NCBI GenBank assembly: GCA_028679325.1
Contig: JAJRBS010000140.1
Location: 1-15,653 of the forward strand
Direction of reading: 5' to 3'
Length of the DNA stretch: 15,653 nucleotides
From: Methanoregulaceae archaeon
GTDB lineage: Archaea; Halobacteriota; Methanomicrobia; Methanomicrobiales; Methanospirillaceae
In this document: positions 8,309 to 14,575 of the stretch, piece after piece
Layout of the letters: every line of letters starts with the position of its first letter
How positions within the stretch are numbered: position 1 is the first letter of the stretch
Program-made: the position numbers and the translations under genes
Notes under the pieces: generated by a model
Seen by the model: only the letters and a program-made list of their open reading frames with translations
Database searches by the model: none
What the model was told of the DNA's origin: nothing

Positions 8309-8313
8309 GGTCG

Positions 8314-8913
8314 ATGGCGAAAAGAAACTATGGAGGACTCATAGCCCTCATCGTCGCTGTAGCCCTGATCTTCTCTTATAGCATCCCTGGCTTTCGGGAG
8401 ACTGTGGGCGAGGCTTTGAATGTGATCCTTGGTCCCCTTGCCGAAGCCCTCCCCCTTTTCATGGTCATCATCGTCCTTTCGGCGATAACTGCGATCTATT
8501 CATCCCTCATCCAGAAATACACCATCGACTATGAAGGGATGCAGGAGACCCAGGAGAAGATGAAGGCTTTCCAGAAAGAATACCGGGAAGCTCAGCTTTC
8601 AGGGGATGATAAAAGGGTCAAGAAGCTCGATGCCAAGAGAGACAAGATGATGAAAGACCAGCTTGAGATGTCCCAGCAGCAATTCAAGCCGATGGCTTAT
8701 ATCCTCATCCTCTCGGTCCCTATCTTCTTCTGGCTGTCCTTCAGCCTTACAAATTACTCTGAGAGCCTCTCTATTACTATGCCCTTCTTCGGTGCGGTTA
8801 CTCTTGCCACGAATGTACTCGGGCCGGTTCCGGCTTGGATCCTCTGGTATATGATCTGTTCCCTGACAATCAGCCAGGTAGTCCGAAAGTCCCTCAATAT
8901 CGGGGGCCTCTGA
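8314..8913 (+). CDS. DUF106 membrane protein (Oxa1/EMC3/TMCO1 superfamily)
   Basis: This 199-residue integral membrane protein belongs by pattern to archaeal DUF106, a family related to YidC/Oxa1, EMC3 and TMCO1 that is thought to assist membrane protein insertion. Hydrophobic segments lie at about residues 7-23, 48-66, 126-145 and 170-190. Between the second and third is a highly charged coiled coil (about 73-122, rich in K, E, D and Q), and QFKPMAYILILSVPIFFWLS opens the third, as in the family. The start is taken as ATG 8314 after GGTGAGG rather than GTG 8305, which overlaps the adk stop. Location next to secY supports an insertase role (inference). Confidence 0.88.
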   Translation: MAKRNYGGLIALIVAVALIFSYSIPGFRETVGEALNVILGPLAEALPLFMVIIVLSAITAIYSSLIQKYTIDYEGMQETQEKMKAFQKEYREAQLSGDDKRVKKLDAKRDKMMKDQLEMSQQQFKPMAYILILSVPIFFWLSFSLTNYSESLSITMPFFGAVTLATNVLGPVPAWILWYMICSLTISQVVRKSLNIGGL

Positions 8914-9452
8914 TGCGTATCACAGTGAGTGGTCTACCGGGAAGCGGGACCACCTCACTGGCGGGACACATTGCAAAGACCCATCAGTACCACCTGATTT
9001 CGGCCGGTGAGGTTTTCAGACGGATGGCTGAGGAACGCAGCATGGATCTCGCGGAGTTCGGGAACCTTGCGGAGAAAGACCCCTGTTTCGACCGTATGAT
9101 CGATGAGAAACAGAAAGAGATCTCCCTGGCGTATGAGGATATCGTGATCGAGGGAAGGCTCTCTGCATGGTTTGTCCCGGATGCCGACCTTAAAATCTGG
9201 CTCTTCGCCCCTCTCGAAATCAGGGTTATGCGCATCCAGGTCCGGGATGATTTTCGTGACATCGGAACCGCGACACGCCTGACTCAGGAGCGGGAGGCAA
9301 GTGAGGCAGCGAGGTACCGGTCCTATTACAATATCGATATCCACGACCTCTCTCCCTACCATCTTGTCCTGAATTCAGGGCTTTGGGAGGTAGAGGATCT
9401 GGGAATGATTATCGACAGTGCGATTGATGTCAAGTTAAGCCAGACTACCTGA
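8913..9452 (+). CDS. cmk: Archaeal cytidylate kinase
   Basis: The enzyme phosphorylates CMP/dCMP with ATP. The 179 residues start MRITVSGLPGSGTTSLAGHI, the archaeal CMP kinase P-loop in which the usual Walker lysine position reads threonine (GLPGSGTT, residues 7-14); this is normal for the family. A LISAGEVFRRMAEERSMDL segment for nucleotide binding and IVIEGRLSAWFV complete the recognisable parts. The frame is open upstream to 8835, but ATG 8913 overlaps the DUF106 stop (TGATG) and gives the family N-terminus. It is the last gene of the long operon; truB, which often follows cmk in archaea, is not here. Confidence 0.94.
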   Translation: MRITVSGLPGSGTTSLAGHIAKTHQYHLISAGEVFRRMAEERSMDLAEFGNLAEKDPCFDRMIDEKQKEISLAYEDIVIEGRLSAWFVPDADLKIWLFAPLEIRVMRIQVRDDFRDIGTATRLTQEREASEAARYRSYYNIDIHDLSPYHLVLNSGLWEVEDLGMIIDSAIDVKLSQTT

Positions 9453-9487
9453 CTGGGCTGCCGGAGGCAATCTTATCAGGGTTGGTT

Positions 9488-9495
9488 CTTTATAG
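9488..9495 (+). promoter_or_regulatory. Possible TATA box for the acetyltransferase/DUF2156 pair
   Basis: CTTTATAG lies in the 86-base gap after cmk, about 44-51 bases before the GTG start at 9539. A transcript would then start near 9518-9522 and leave a leader of about 20 bases. The match to the archaeal TATA consensus is moderate. It is the only candidate in the gap and supports a new transcription unit after the ribosomal operon. Confidence 0.4.
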
Positions 9496-9538
9496 TTGAG
9501 AATCCACATCGTATACCGCTCGGGGGGACTTTGTCTCT

Positions 9539-9961
9539 GTGATAGAGGATATCTCGGTCCAAATTGTACGCGAATGGGATAGCGGGGCGCTGCTTGAACT
9601 TTATAAAGCAGGAGGATGGTGGCACAAAGATCAGGATCCCAAACACATTCCGGAACTGGTCCGTTCGAGTTTCGCCTTTGCCATTGCGGTCCATGATCCA
9701 TCGGGACGGACGGTCGGTATGGGACGAGCAATATCTGACGGCATCTCTGACGCCTACCTCCAGGATCTGGTTATTCTCCCTGAATTTCGGCGACTCGGTG
9801 CAGGAAAGAAGATTGTCGAAGAACTCCTTAGATTCTGCATTTCCCGGCGTATTACCTGGATCGCCCTTATTGCAGAGCCCGGGACAGATGATTTCTATGA
9901 GCATCTTGGGTTCATCCCGATGCGAGACCATATCCCGATGAAATTTCGGGGAAAACGATGA
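9539..9961 (+). CDS. GNAT family N-acetyltransferase
   Basis: This is a 140-residue cytoplasmic acetyltransferase of unknown substrate. The GNAT fold is shown by a beta-strand region ending DAYLQDLVILPEF (about residues 71-83), motif A with the acetyl-CoA pyrophosphate loop RRLGAGKKI (R84, G87, G89) and a motif B region GTDDFYEHLGFIPM (115-128). The start is a GTG at 9539; no better in-frame start is seen, and only a weak G-rich stretch (9522-9527) lies upstream, so the N-terminus is less certain. The stop overlaps the next gene by four bases (ATGA), so the two are almost certainly co-translated. Confidence 0.85.
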   Translation: MIEDISVQIVREWDSGALLELYKAGGWWHKDQDPKHIPELVRSSFAFAIAVHDPSGRTVGMGRAISDGISDAYLQDLVILPEFRRLGAGKKIVEELLRFCISRRITWIALIAEPGTDDFYEHLGFIPMRDHIPMKFRGKR

Positions 9962-10872
9962 GCATGCTCGAACCCGATGATTTCCGGCCTGTAACACTGG
10001 ATGATAAACAGGTGTTTGCAGATCACTACCAGAGGTATCCTCCGGAGCATAGCGATAATACCTTTGCCAATATCATCTGCTGGAATCACTATGCCCACTA
10101 CTGTTATGCCCGGAAAGCGGGTGCAATCATTCTCTCAAGCACGATTGAGGGTCGGACAAAATTCCGTCCGCCGCTGGGGCCCATGAATGGCGGGCTTCTC
10201 ACCGACATTATTGAACTTTGTCTGGAAGCTGGGGATGACACCCCCCTGGTGTTGATCGACAGCGATGCAAAGGAATGGCTGAATCAAGAATTTCCAAAAC
10301 TTCCCCTCTATCCTGACCGGAATTATTTCGAATATGTGTATCTGGCTTCGGATCTGGCAATGCTTCCTGGCAGGAACTACCTGGGAGTCCGACGACAACT
10401 GAACAAATTCCGGAAAAACTGCCACCCTGTGGTTGAAACAATTGACAGGGAAAACAAGGCAGAAGTGACCGAATTTCTTGTCCAGTGGTGTGAGTGGAAG
10501 AATTGTGAAGGCGAACCATTCCTCTTCCATGAAAGAGAAGCGATTATGCAGGCATTGGACTATCTCGACACCATAGGCCTCTCTGGTATCCTGATCAGGG
10601 TTCTCGGGAAAGTTGGGGCCATCTCACTTTCTGAGCCTCTTAATGCGAATACGGTCGTTGTTCATTTCGAGAAGGGGCTTCCTGATTGTGAGGGGATTTA
10701 TAAGGCAATCAATGCGGAGACTGCGATCAGGGTCATGGACAATTTCAGGTTCATCAACCGTGAGAGCGATATGGGTGTTCCGGGACTGCGGGAAGCAAAA
10801 CTCAGATACCATCCCCATCATCTCACCGAAGTATACTATGCAAAACGGGAGGACCTCGAAGTCCTTCTCTGA
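9958..10872 (+). CDS. DUF2156 protein (MprF C-terminal-like GNAT fold)
   Basis: This 304-residue protein has no membrane segments. The C-terminal part, DMGVPGLREAKLRYHP (residues 271-286), is the hallmark of DUF2156, a family with a double GNAT-like fold related to the catalytic domain of the phosphatidylglycerol lysyltransferase MprF. Family pieces also include the N-terminal RYPPEHSDNTFANIICWNHY and a central PGRNYLGVRRQLNKFRKNC stretch. MprF transfers an aminoacyl group from tRNA to lipid; whether stand-alone archaeal members do so is not known, and the lack of a membrane domain argues for a different acceptor. It overlaps the upstream acetyltransferase by four bases. Confidence 0.85.
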   Translation: MSMLEPDDFRPVTLDDKQVFADHYQRYPPEHSDNTFANIICWNHYAHYCYARKAGAIILSSTIEGRTKFRPPLGPMNGGLLTDIIELCLEAGDDTPLVLIDSDAKEWLNQEFPKLPLYPDRNYFEYVYLASDLAMLPGRNYLGVRRQLNKFRKNCHPVVETIDRENKAEVTEFLVQWCEWKNCEGEPFLFHEREAIMQALDYLDTIGLSGILIRVLGKVGAISLSEPLNANTVVVHFEKGLPDCEGIYKAINAETAIRVMDNFRFINRESDMGVPGLREAKLRYHPHHLTEVYYAKREDLEVLL

Positions 10873-11425
10873 TCGGGCGAGGAATTCTCAACAAGGATTT
10901 GCTCGTGTCTTTTTCCTGCTATTTTACATCGAGCGAAAAGGGCCCTGCCGGTTTATCTCTGCTGAGTTCTGGCCTTTGGTCATCGAAGTGAAGACCGGAA
11001 CTGATAGCAAGGGGTCGAGAATTATAAACAGAGCTGAAAAGGAATAGATGAGAGACGAAAGAGAATCCGCCATTTCTCTCTTATCTTCTGCTGGCTGGCG
11101 GAATAAAGCAATTGGTCAGGCAAAAGGGAAAATCAAAGTTCTCTCATGAATCCAAGAGAGTGCTCCGGGTATGACCTCACCTGATAGATAGGGGGGTTGA
11201 TGCCAGATTCTGGGGGTGTCCGGCAAAACGAAAAAACCAGGGGGCATATCCGGGAGCATAGTATAGTTGACCGCAGCAGATAAAAACTTTCATGTCTTGA
11301 TCATGGGGAGAGACTCATTCATCCAGACTTGAATCTCTGTCCGGGATCCTGATCGTGAGCCTTTAACTTTGTTCAGGGATCCGAGAGGGCATTCTTCGTC
11401 GCGAGCAGGTACGATAAAAAAGAAG
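10873..11425. other. 553-base intergenic stretch without a convincing gene
   Basis: Between DUF2156 and the molybdopterin oxidoreductase (which ends here from the other strand) I see no supported gene. A short T-run (10910-10914) may end the plus-strand unit. A 33-codon open frame at 11048-11149 (MRDERESAISLLSS at its start) has AAGGA four bases upstream but no family likeness. A hairpin-capable AGAGAA/TTCTCT pair sits at 11060-11079. A perfect short palindrome CCAGATTCTGG is at 11203-11213. Two related G-rich blocks lie at 11211-11223 and 11240-11254. An imperfect inverted repeat (11342-11352 with 11373-11383) lies before the minus-strand terminator. The open frame to 11047 carries a VIEVKTGTD peptide that could be a relic. 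Confidence 0.6.
11416..11421 (-). terminator. Poly-T terminator of the molybdopterin oxidoreductase gene
   Basis: On the minus strand, six T residues follow the TGA stop of the oxidoreductase after four bases. Archaeal RNA polymerase terminates at such T-runs without needing a hairpin. An imperfect inverted repeat lies 33-74 bases further downstream and may add to it. Confidence 0.5.
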
Positions 11426-12118
11426 TCAATTCAATCGAAAAAAACTCCTATTCAAGTCTCCGGCCTGAGAATAACCTCTGCTCTCCCAGTAACCCTTGTA
11501 TGATGTATCAGAGCTCACTTCGATCCTTGTAATCCACTTTATCCACTTATACCCCCAGCGATCTTCTGCCACAAGCTGGAACGGAAATCCCCTTTCTGGG
11601 GGAAGGGTTACGCCGTTCATCTGATAGGCCATGATGATGTTTTGCTCCCTGACGTAGTCGAGGGGAAGCGATGTCGAATATCCATCTGAGGCGTAGAATA
11701 TGACAGTATTTGCCCCGGGGAGTACTCCTGCATCCTCAACGATGTCAGAGATCAGGAGTCCTTCCCAGAGGATTGTCACTTCCCATCCCTCCACGCAATA
11801 GAGGGTGACCTTCTTTGTATAATGCCGGTATTTGTCGAGAATTTCATCGTACGAGATATTGAAGGAGGTATTCACGTCTCCCGTTACGTTCAACTGATAT
11901 GTCTCCCGTTCGAGGTACTGTGGACCCCTGATCGAGTTCTCCCTGAAATCCGCAATGGATGATAACCGATCCCCCTGATACTCCCGGACCTCAATGGATG
12001 TCAGGGAAGTGATATTTTCCTCCGCTCCCTTGAAAAACATGATATCGAACAGGAAGAGGACCGCCGCCGAAACTATGACGAGGAAAATGAGGATAGTTAT
12101 CGTGGCGGGACGGGACAT
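11426..12118 (-). CDS. Membrane-anchored molybdopterin-dependent oxidoreductase (sulfite oxidase fold)
   Basis: This 230-residue protein has an N-terminal hydrophobic anchor (about residues 6-25), so the rest probably faces the cell exterior. The catalytic domain resembles the Moco domain of the sulfite oxidase/MsrP family: LYCVEGWEVTILWEGLLISD contains the likely molybdenum-ligating Cys108, followed by FYASDGYSTSLPLDY, IIMAYQMNGVTLPPERGFPF and WGYKWIKWITRIE, all typical of the fold. It is the compact archaeal version, without a dimerisation domain. The substrate is unknown; sulfite, sulfoxides or another oxo-compound are possible. ATG at 12118 is used because the TATA box lies about 32-40 bases upstream, giving a very short leader. 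It is divergent from a rubredoxin gene. Confidence 0.85.
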   Translation of the reverse strand: MSRPATITILIFLVIVSAAVLFLFDIMFFKGAEENITSLTSIEVREYQGDRLSSIADFRENSIRGPQYLERETYQLNVTGDVNTSFNISYDEILDKYRHYTKKVTLYCVEGWEVTILWEGLLISDIVEDAGVLPGANTVIFYASDGYSTSLPLDYVREQNIIMAYQMNGVTLPPERGFPFQLVAEDRWGYKWIKWITRIEVSSDTSYKGYWESRGYSQAGDLNRSFFRLN

Positions 12119-12148
12119 AATGTCCGTTCTTCAGATGTACCCTGTTTT

Positions 12149-12158
12149 CATATATATC
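12149..12158 (-). promoter_or_regulatory. TATA box for the molybdopterin oxidoreductase gene
   Basis: The minus strand reads GAGATATATATGAAAA here, a strong archaeal TATA element. Its distance to the ATG at 12118 predicts a transcript start within about ten bases of the start codon, which agrees with the absence of a good ribosome-binding site before the gene. Confidence 0.65.
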
Positions 12159-12209
12159 TCGTGTCCGGGAAACCTCCTGACATTCACTCCGCCATCCGTT
12201 AAAAATAGA

Positions 12210-12218
12210 TTTATATAA
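12210..12218 (+). promoter_or_regulatory. TATA box for the rubredoxin gene
   Basis: TTTATATAA is a near-consensus archaeal TATA box, preceded by an A-rich segment that could serve as BRE. The predicted transcript start near 12240 falls just before the GGAGG ribosome-binding site at 12243-12247. It lies about 52 bases from the opposing TATA box, so the two promoters share one control region. Confidence 0.7.
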
Positions 12219-12253
12219 TCGGGCGAAGTCTGTTAACATACAGGAGGTTGAAG

Positions 12254-12637
12254 ATGGCTGTTGTCAAGCGCTACAAGTGCCGGGTATGTAATTATATCTA
12301 TTCACCCCTCAGAGGTGAGCCGCACAACGGGATCCCTGCTGGTACAGAATTTGAGGATCTTCCCGAAACCTATGTCTGCCCTATCTGCGGTATGCAGGGG
12401 AAGGGAAAGATCGGAAAATGGGGTTTTGACGAGTGGGTTCCAACCCGGTGGATCTGTTCGGTTTGCGGATATGTCTATGATCAGAAGCGTGGAGAACCCC
12501 ACAGGGGCATAAAAGCAGGCACCGCGTTCGAAGATCTCCCTGAGAGTTATACCTGTCCGGTCTGCGCACTGGATCCAAAGATTAAGGTCCAGTTCGGAAA
12601 GGTATTCAAGCAGGGGTTTGAACCCCTGGAGATCTAA
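12254..12637 (+). CDS. Two-domain rubredoxin
   Basis: This small soluble electron carrier has 127 residues and two rubredoxin-like iron sites. The first domain has Cys9, Cys12, Cys42 and Cys45; the second has Cys68, Cys71, Cys101 and Cys104. Each follows the pattern CxxCxYxY, then GTxFEDLPExYxCPxC. The Gly-Glu-Pro-His motif after each first pair is shared, so the domains arose by duplication. A single rubredoxin is usually about 53 residues, so this is a tandem form with a W/K-rich linker at 50-66. ATG 12254 is chosen over TTG 12248 because GGAGG lies six bases upstream. The partner could be the divergent molybdoenzyme or an oxygen-defence enzyme elsewhere (inference). Confidence 0.93.
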   Translation: MAVVKRYKCRVCNYIYSPLRGEPHNGIPAGTEFEDLPETYVCPICGMQGKGKIGKWGFDEWVPTRWICSVCGYVYDQKRGEPHRGIKAGTAFEDLPESYTCPVCALDPKIKVQFGKVFKQGFEPLEI

Positions 12638-12651
12638 GAATTCATTTTTTT
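12611..12651 (+). terminator. Hairpin plus T-run ending the rubredoxin gene
   Basis: CAGGGGTTTGAACCCCTG (12611-12628) can fold into an eight-pair stem with a minimal loop, or seven pairs with a four-base loop. Seven T residues follow at 12645-12651, just past the stop. The stem lies inside the last codons, so coding and termination signals overlap. In the other direction only the stop of the HEAT gene is near, so the two converging genes are separated by 15 bases. Confidence 0.5.
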
Positions 12652-12652
12652 A

Positions 12653-13195
12653 TCATTCGGTCTGATGCAGGGTCAACAGCTTCCCGAGTGCATCCCGGGC
12701 AGCCTGCCTGACCTCCATCTCATCATCATCGAGTAACTCCCGTATTGCTTGCGTGTACATTGGATCCCCGAGTTTCCCAAGAGCTTCCACCGCTGCAGTC
12801 CTTACTCCTTTTTTCTTATCGGAAAGAAGCGGCGCTATAACAATGGCGGTGCGACGGTCGCCGATCTCCCCCAGTGCCCACGCAGATCCCTGGCGAGTCC
12901 AGCGGTCAGGGCTCGTGAGGCAGTCGATGATCGGATCGATGGCCCGAGGATCGCGTAGCTTTCCCAGAGCCTGAAGGGTGACCCATACCACATCCGGTAT
13001 GGGATCCGAGAGGAGCTTTAATAACGGCTCCACCGCACGTGGATCCCCGATATTTCCCAGAGATTCTGCAGAACGGATACGGAAGGTTGGATTTTCATCC
13101 TGAAGCTGTCTGATGAAGATACTGATATTCTGTTCCTGCCGCTCCTCCCTTCTCTTGAATGCCTCATGAACAGGATCACGTTCCTCGCTGGGCAT
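12653..13195 (-). CDS. HEAT-repeat protein (PBS lyase HEAT-like)
   Basis: This is a helical-repeat protein of about 180 residues, likely a cytoplasmic protein-binding scaffold. After a charged N-terminus (EERDPVHEAFKRREERQEQ) come about five repeats of about 31 residues, each with the pattern RxxAxxALGxxGDPRAxxPLxxLLxD: examples are RIRSAESLGNIGDPRAVEPL and VRTAAVEALGKLGDPMYTQA. Similar proteins in cyanobacteria bind bilins, but in methanogens the role is unknown. ATG 13195 with TGAGG eight bases upstream is preferred. A TTG at 13237 would add 14 residues and also has a weak AAAGGT upstream. The gene faces the rubredoxin gene and lies downstream of mtrH on the same strand, beyond its terminator. 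Confidence 0.85.
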   Translation of the reverse strand: MPSEERDPVHEAFKRREERQEQNISIFIRQLQDENPTFRIRSAESLGNIGDPRAVEPLLKLLSDPIPDVVWVTLQALGKLRDPRAIDPIIDCLTSPDRWTRQGSAWALGEIGDRRTAIVIAPLLSDKKKGVRTAAVEALGKLGDPMYTQAIRELLDDDEMEVRQAARDALGKLLTLHQTE

Positions 13196-13255
13196 CGTTC
13201 TGGCCTCATATCCGGGTTCATCCCTTGATGCTATCAAGCTTGACCTTTAGAATCA

Positions 13256-13555
13256 TCATCCCGTCCATGAAAAAACGCTGAGAGATTGCATGACATATGG
13301 TCTTTTCAGGATTGGTTCGGGTTCGGACATATCGGGAGTCTTCCAACTGGCCCGACTCCAGATGCCGGTATATTCCGGCGGCTTGGATGCATCGCCATCC
13401 TGCCTGATCCTGAGATCCTGGACGTTTCTCCGGTAACCTTTCTTCAGAAGATGGTAATCGTGCTCATAAGACGGCTCGCCATCCTCAAGCCAAAATGCGA
13501 GATTAATTAGAAAAAAAGTTTTAAATGAGTTTGAAGATCGGGTGGTTCTCGGCCT
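13256..13555 (-). pseudogene. Start-less open frame, possible gene remnant
   Basis: On the minus strand a frame is open for about 100 codons between a TAA (13556-13558, inside mtrH in another frame) and a TGA at 13256-13258. No ATG, GTG or TTG occurs in it until near the end. The translation looks protein-like over its middle part (WLEDGEPSYEHDYHLLKKGY, then YRRNVQDLRIRQDGDASK, and later PDMSEPEPILKRPY), with many charged and aromatic residues. The mtrH T-run lies at its upstream end, so a native gene cannot begin much before 13508. I do not recognise the family. It may be a 5'-truncated gene, or chance. A competing plus-strand frame at 13286-13510 with a TTG start looks weaker. Confidence 0.25.
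13511..13517 (-). terminator. Poly-T terminator of the mtr operon
   Basis: Seven T residues on the minus strand follow the TAA stop of mtrH after three bases. This is a normal archaeal termination signal and marks the 3' end of the mtr operon, separating it from the HEAT-repeat gene downstream. Confidence 0.6.
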
Positions 13556-14558
13556 TTACATCAATGCCGAGTGGCCGCACTGCTTCAAGGGTCACGATAT
13601 CCATGTAGGCCTGCGCCGTGATCATCGGTTCGACGTTTTCGATCGGGCCGTACATGATCAGGTCAGCACCAAGCGTGCTTGCAATCAGATTACAGCCGAT
13701 GTCGGGAGCTGACCAGGCAGCCTGTATGACACCATCAAGGCCCCCCTTGTAGTGATGGAGCAACTGCTTGAGGTAGAGGTCCTTGCCCTTCAGGGACTCT
13801 CCGAGCGCTGAGGGATTTTTCTTCGATCCCTTCCAGCGCTTGAGCCAGGTCCACGCAACCGTCATGTTGTGGTAGGCCCCGCCGGTTGGGTAGCCGTGGA
13901 TGGCCTTGCAGGCAAGGATCTCACGGTAGGCACTTCCTGAACCGAGTCCGAGAGGGGTTGCTGCAGTGTCCAGGATAGGACGGGTGATACCGCACTCTTC
14001 GGCTATCTGAAGCATTCCCTTGGCCTGACCCGCAACACCACCTTCCACCAGCACCTTCTCCCTGCCGGCAACAGAGGGATCGGCGGGATTGAAGGCCAGA
14101 ACAATCGCCGAGTCTACGTCGCTGTTTTTGAGCGCTTCGATGTTCTCAGGAAGGATCGAGCCGTTAATCGAATTGTAGATTGCCCGGTGCGCAAGCCCGA
14201 CGTCGGTTGTATACTTGCAGGCATGGGCGAGCGCCTTTGGAACTGATGAGTCCATCAGGAATGCGGTCTTGTTGTCAACACTGTCGAACCATGAGATGTA
14301 GTTATCGAACGCCTCAGGGTATTCAGCCATGATTTGGATGATATGTGGAACCCCGGTTTGATCAGAGAGCTCCTGACACCTGTTCCAGAGAGCTTCTGCT
14401 ACTGGTTTGTCTATCTTTCCAGTCTTGTCATCGAGCACTATCTCGTGCTTGTTGTAGAAGATTGAGCAGGCCAAAACAGTCGGATATTCACCAGGCTGTC
14501 CACCAAGTTTCGTGCCGTTGAAGTCCCAGACTTGCTGCTCTTTTTCGAATCTGAACAT
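13521..14558 (-). CDS. mtrH: Tetrahydromethanopterin S-methyltransferase subunit H
   Basis: MtrH moves the methyl group from methyl-tetrahydromethanopterin to the Co(I) corrinoid of MtrA, the first half-reaction of the energy-conserving Mtr complex. The 345 residues begin MFRFEKEQQVWDFNGTKLGG with the family GGQPGEYPTVL at 19-29, and keep a TIM-barrel pattern: FLMDSS near 100, AIYNSING near 126-133, AIVLAFNP near 151-158, PILDTAATPLG near 194-204, PTGGAYHNM near 224-232, and LGADLIMYGPIENVE near 296-310. MtrH is usually about 310-320 residues; here a basic extra segment is seen at about 243-275. GGAGGTG (14568-14574) sits nine bases before the ATG. It is the last gene of the operon, 17 bases after the preceding one. 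Confidence 0.95.
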   Translation of the reverse strand: MFRFEKEQQVWDFNGTKLGGQPGEYPTVLACSIFYNKHEIVLDDKTGKIDKPVAEALWNRCQELSDQTGVPHIIQIMAEYPEAFDNYISWFDSVDNKTAFLMDSSVPKALAHACKYTTDVGLAHRAIYNSINGSILPENIEALKNSDVDSAIVLAFNPADPSVAGREKVLVEGGVAGQAKGMLQIAEECGITRPILDTAATPLGLGSGSAYREILACKAIHGYPTGGAYHNMTVAWTWLKRWKGSKKNPSALGESLKGKDLYLKQLLHHYKGGLDGVIQAAWSAPDIGCNLIASTLGADLIMYGPIENVEPMITAQAYMDIVTLEAVRPLGIDVKAENHPIFKLI

Positions 14559-14575
14559 GTTCTTTCACACCTCCA

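Noticed and set aside
8931..8954. P-loop of CMP kinase lacking the Walker lysine
   Set aside because: Archaeal CMP kinases normally carry GxPGSGTT here, so this is not a defect.
10613..10872. Open frame overlapping the end of DUF2156 in another frame
   Set aside because: It is covered by the well-supported DUF2156 reading frame; only the part past 10872 was considered as a possible relic.
12611..12628. GGTTTGAACCC stretch resembling a tRNA T-arm
   Set aside because: It is inside the rubredoxin coding sequence, and no acceptor stem, anticodon arm or D-arm can be found around it.
13286..13510. Plus-strand open frame of 74 codons after the HEAT gene
   Set aside because: It begins with TTG, has only a weak GAGA upstream and no recognisable motif. 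The opposite strand has a more protein-like frame.
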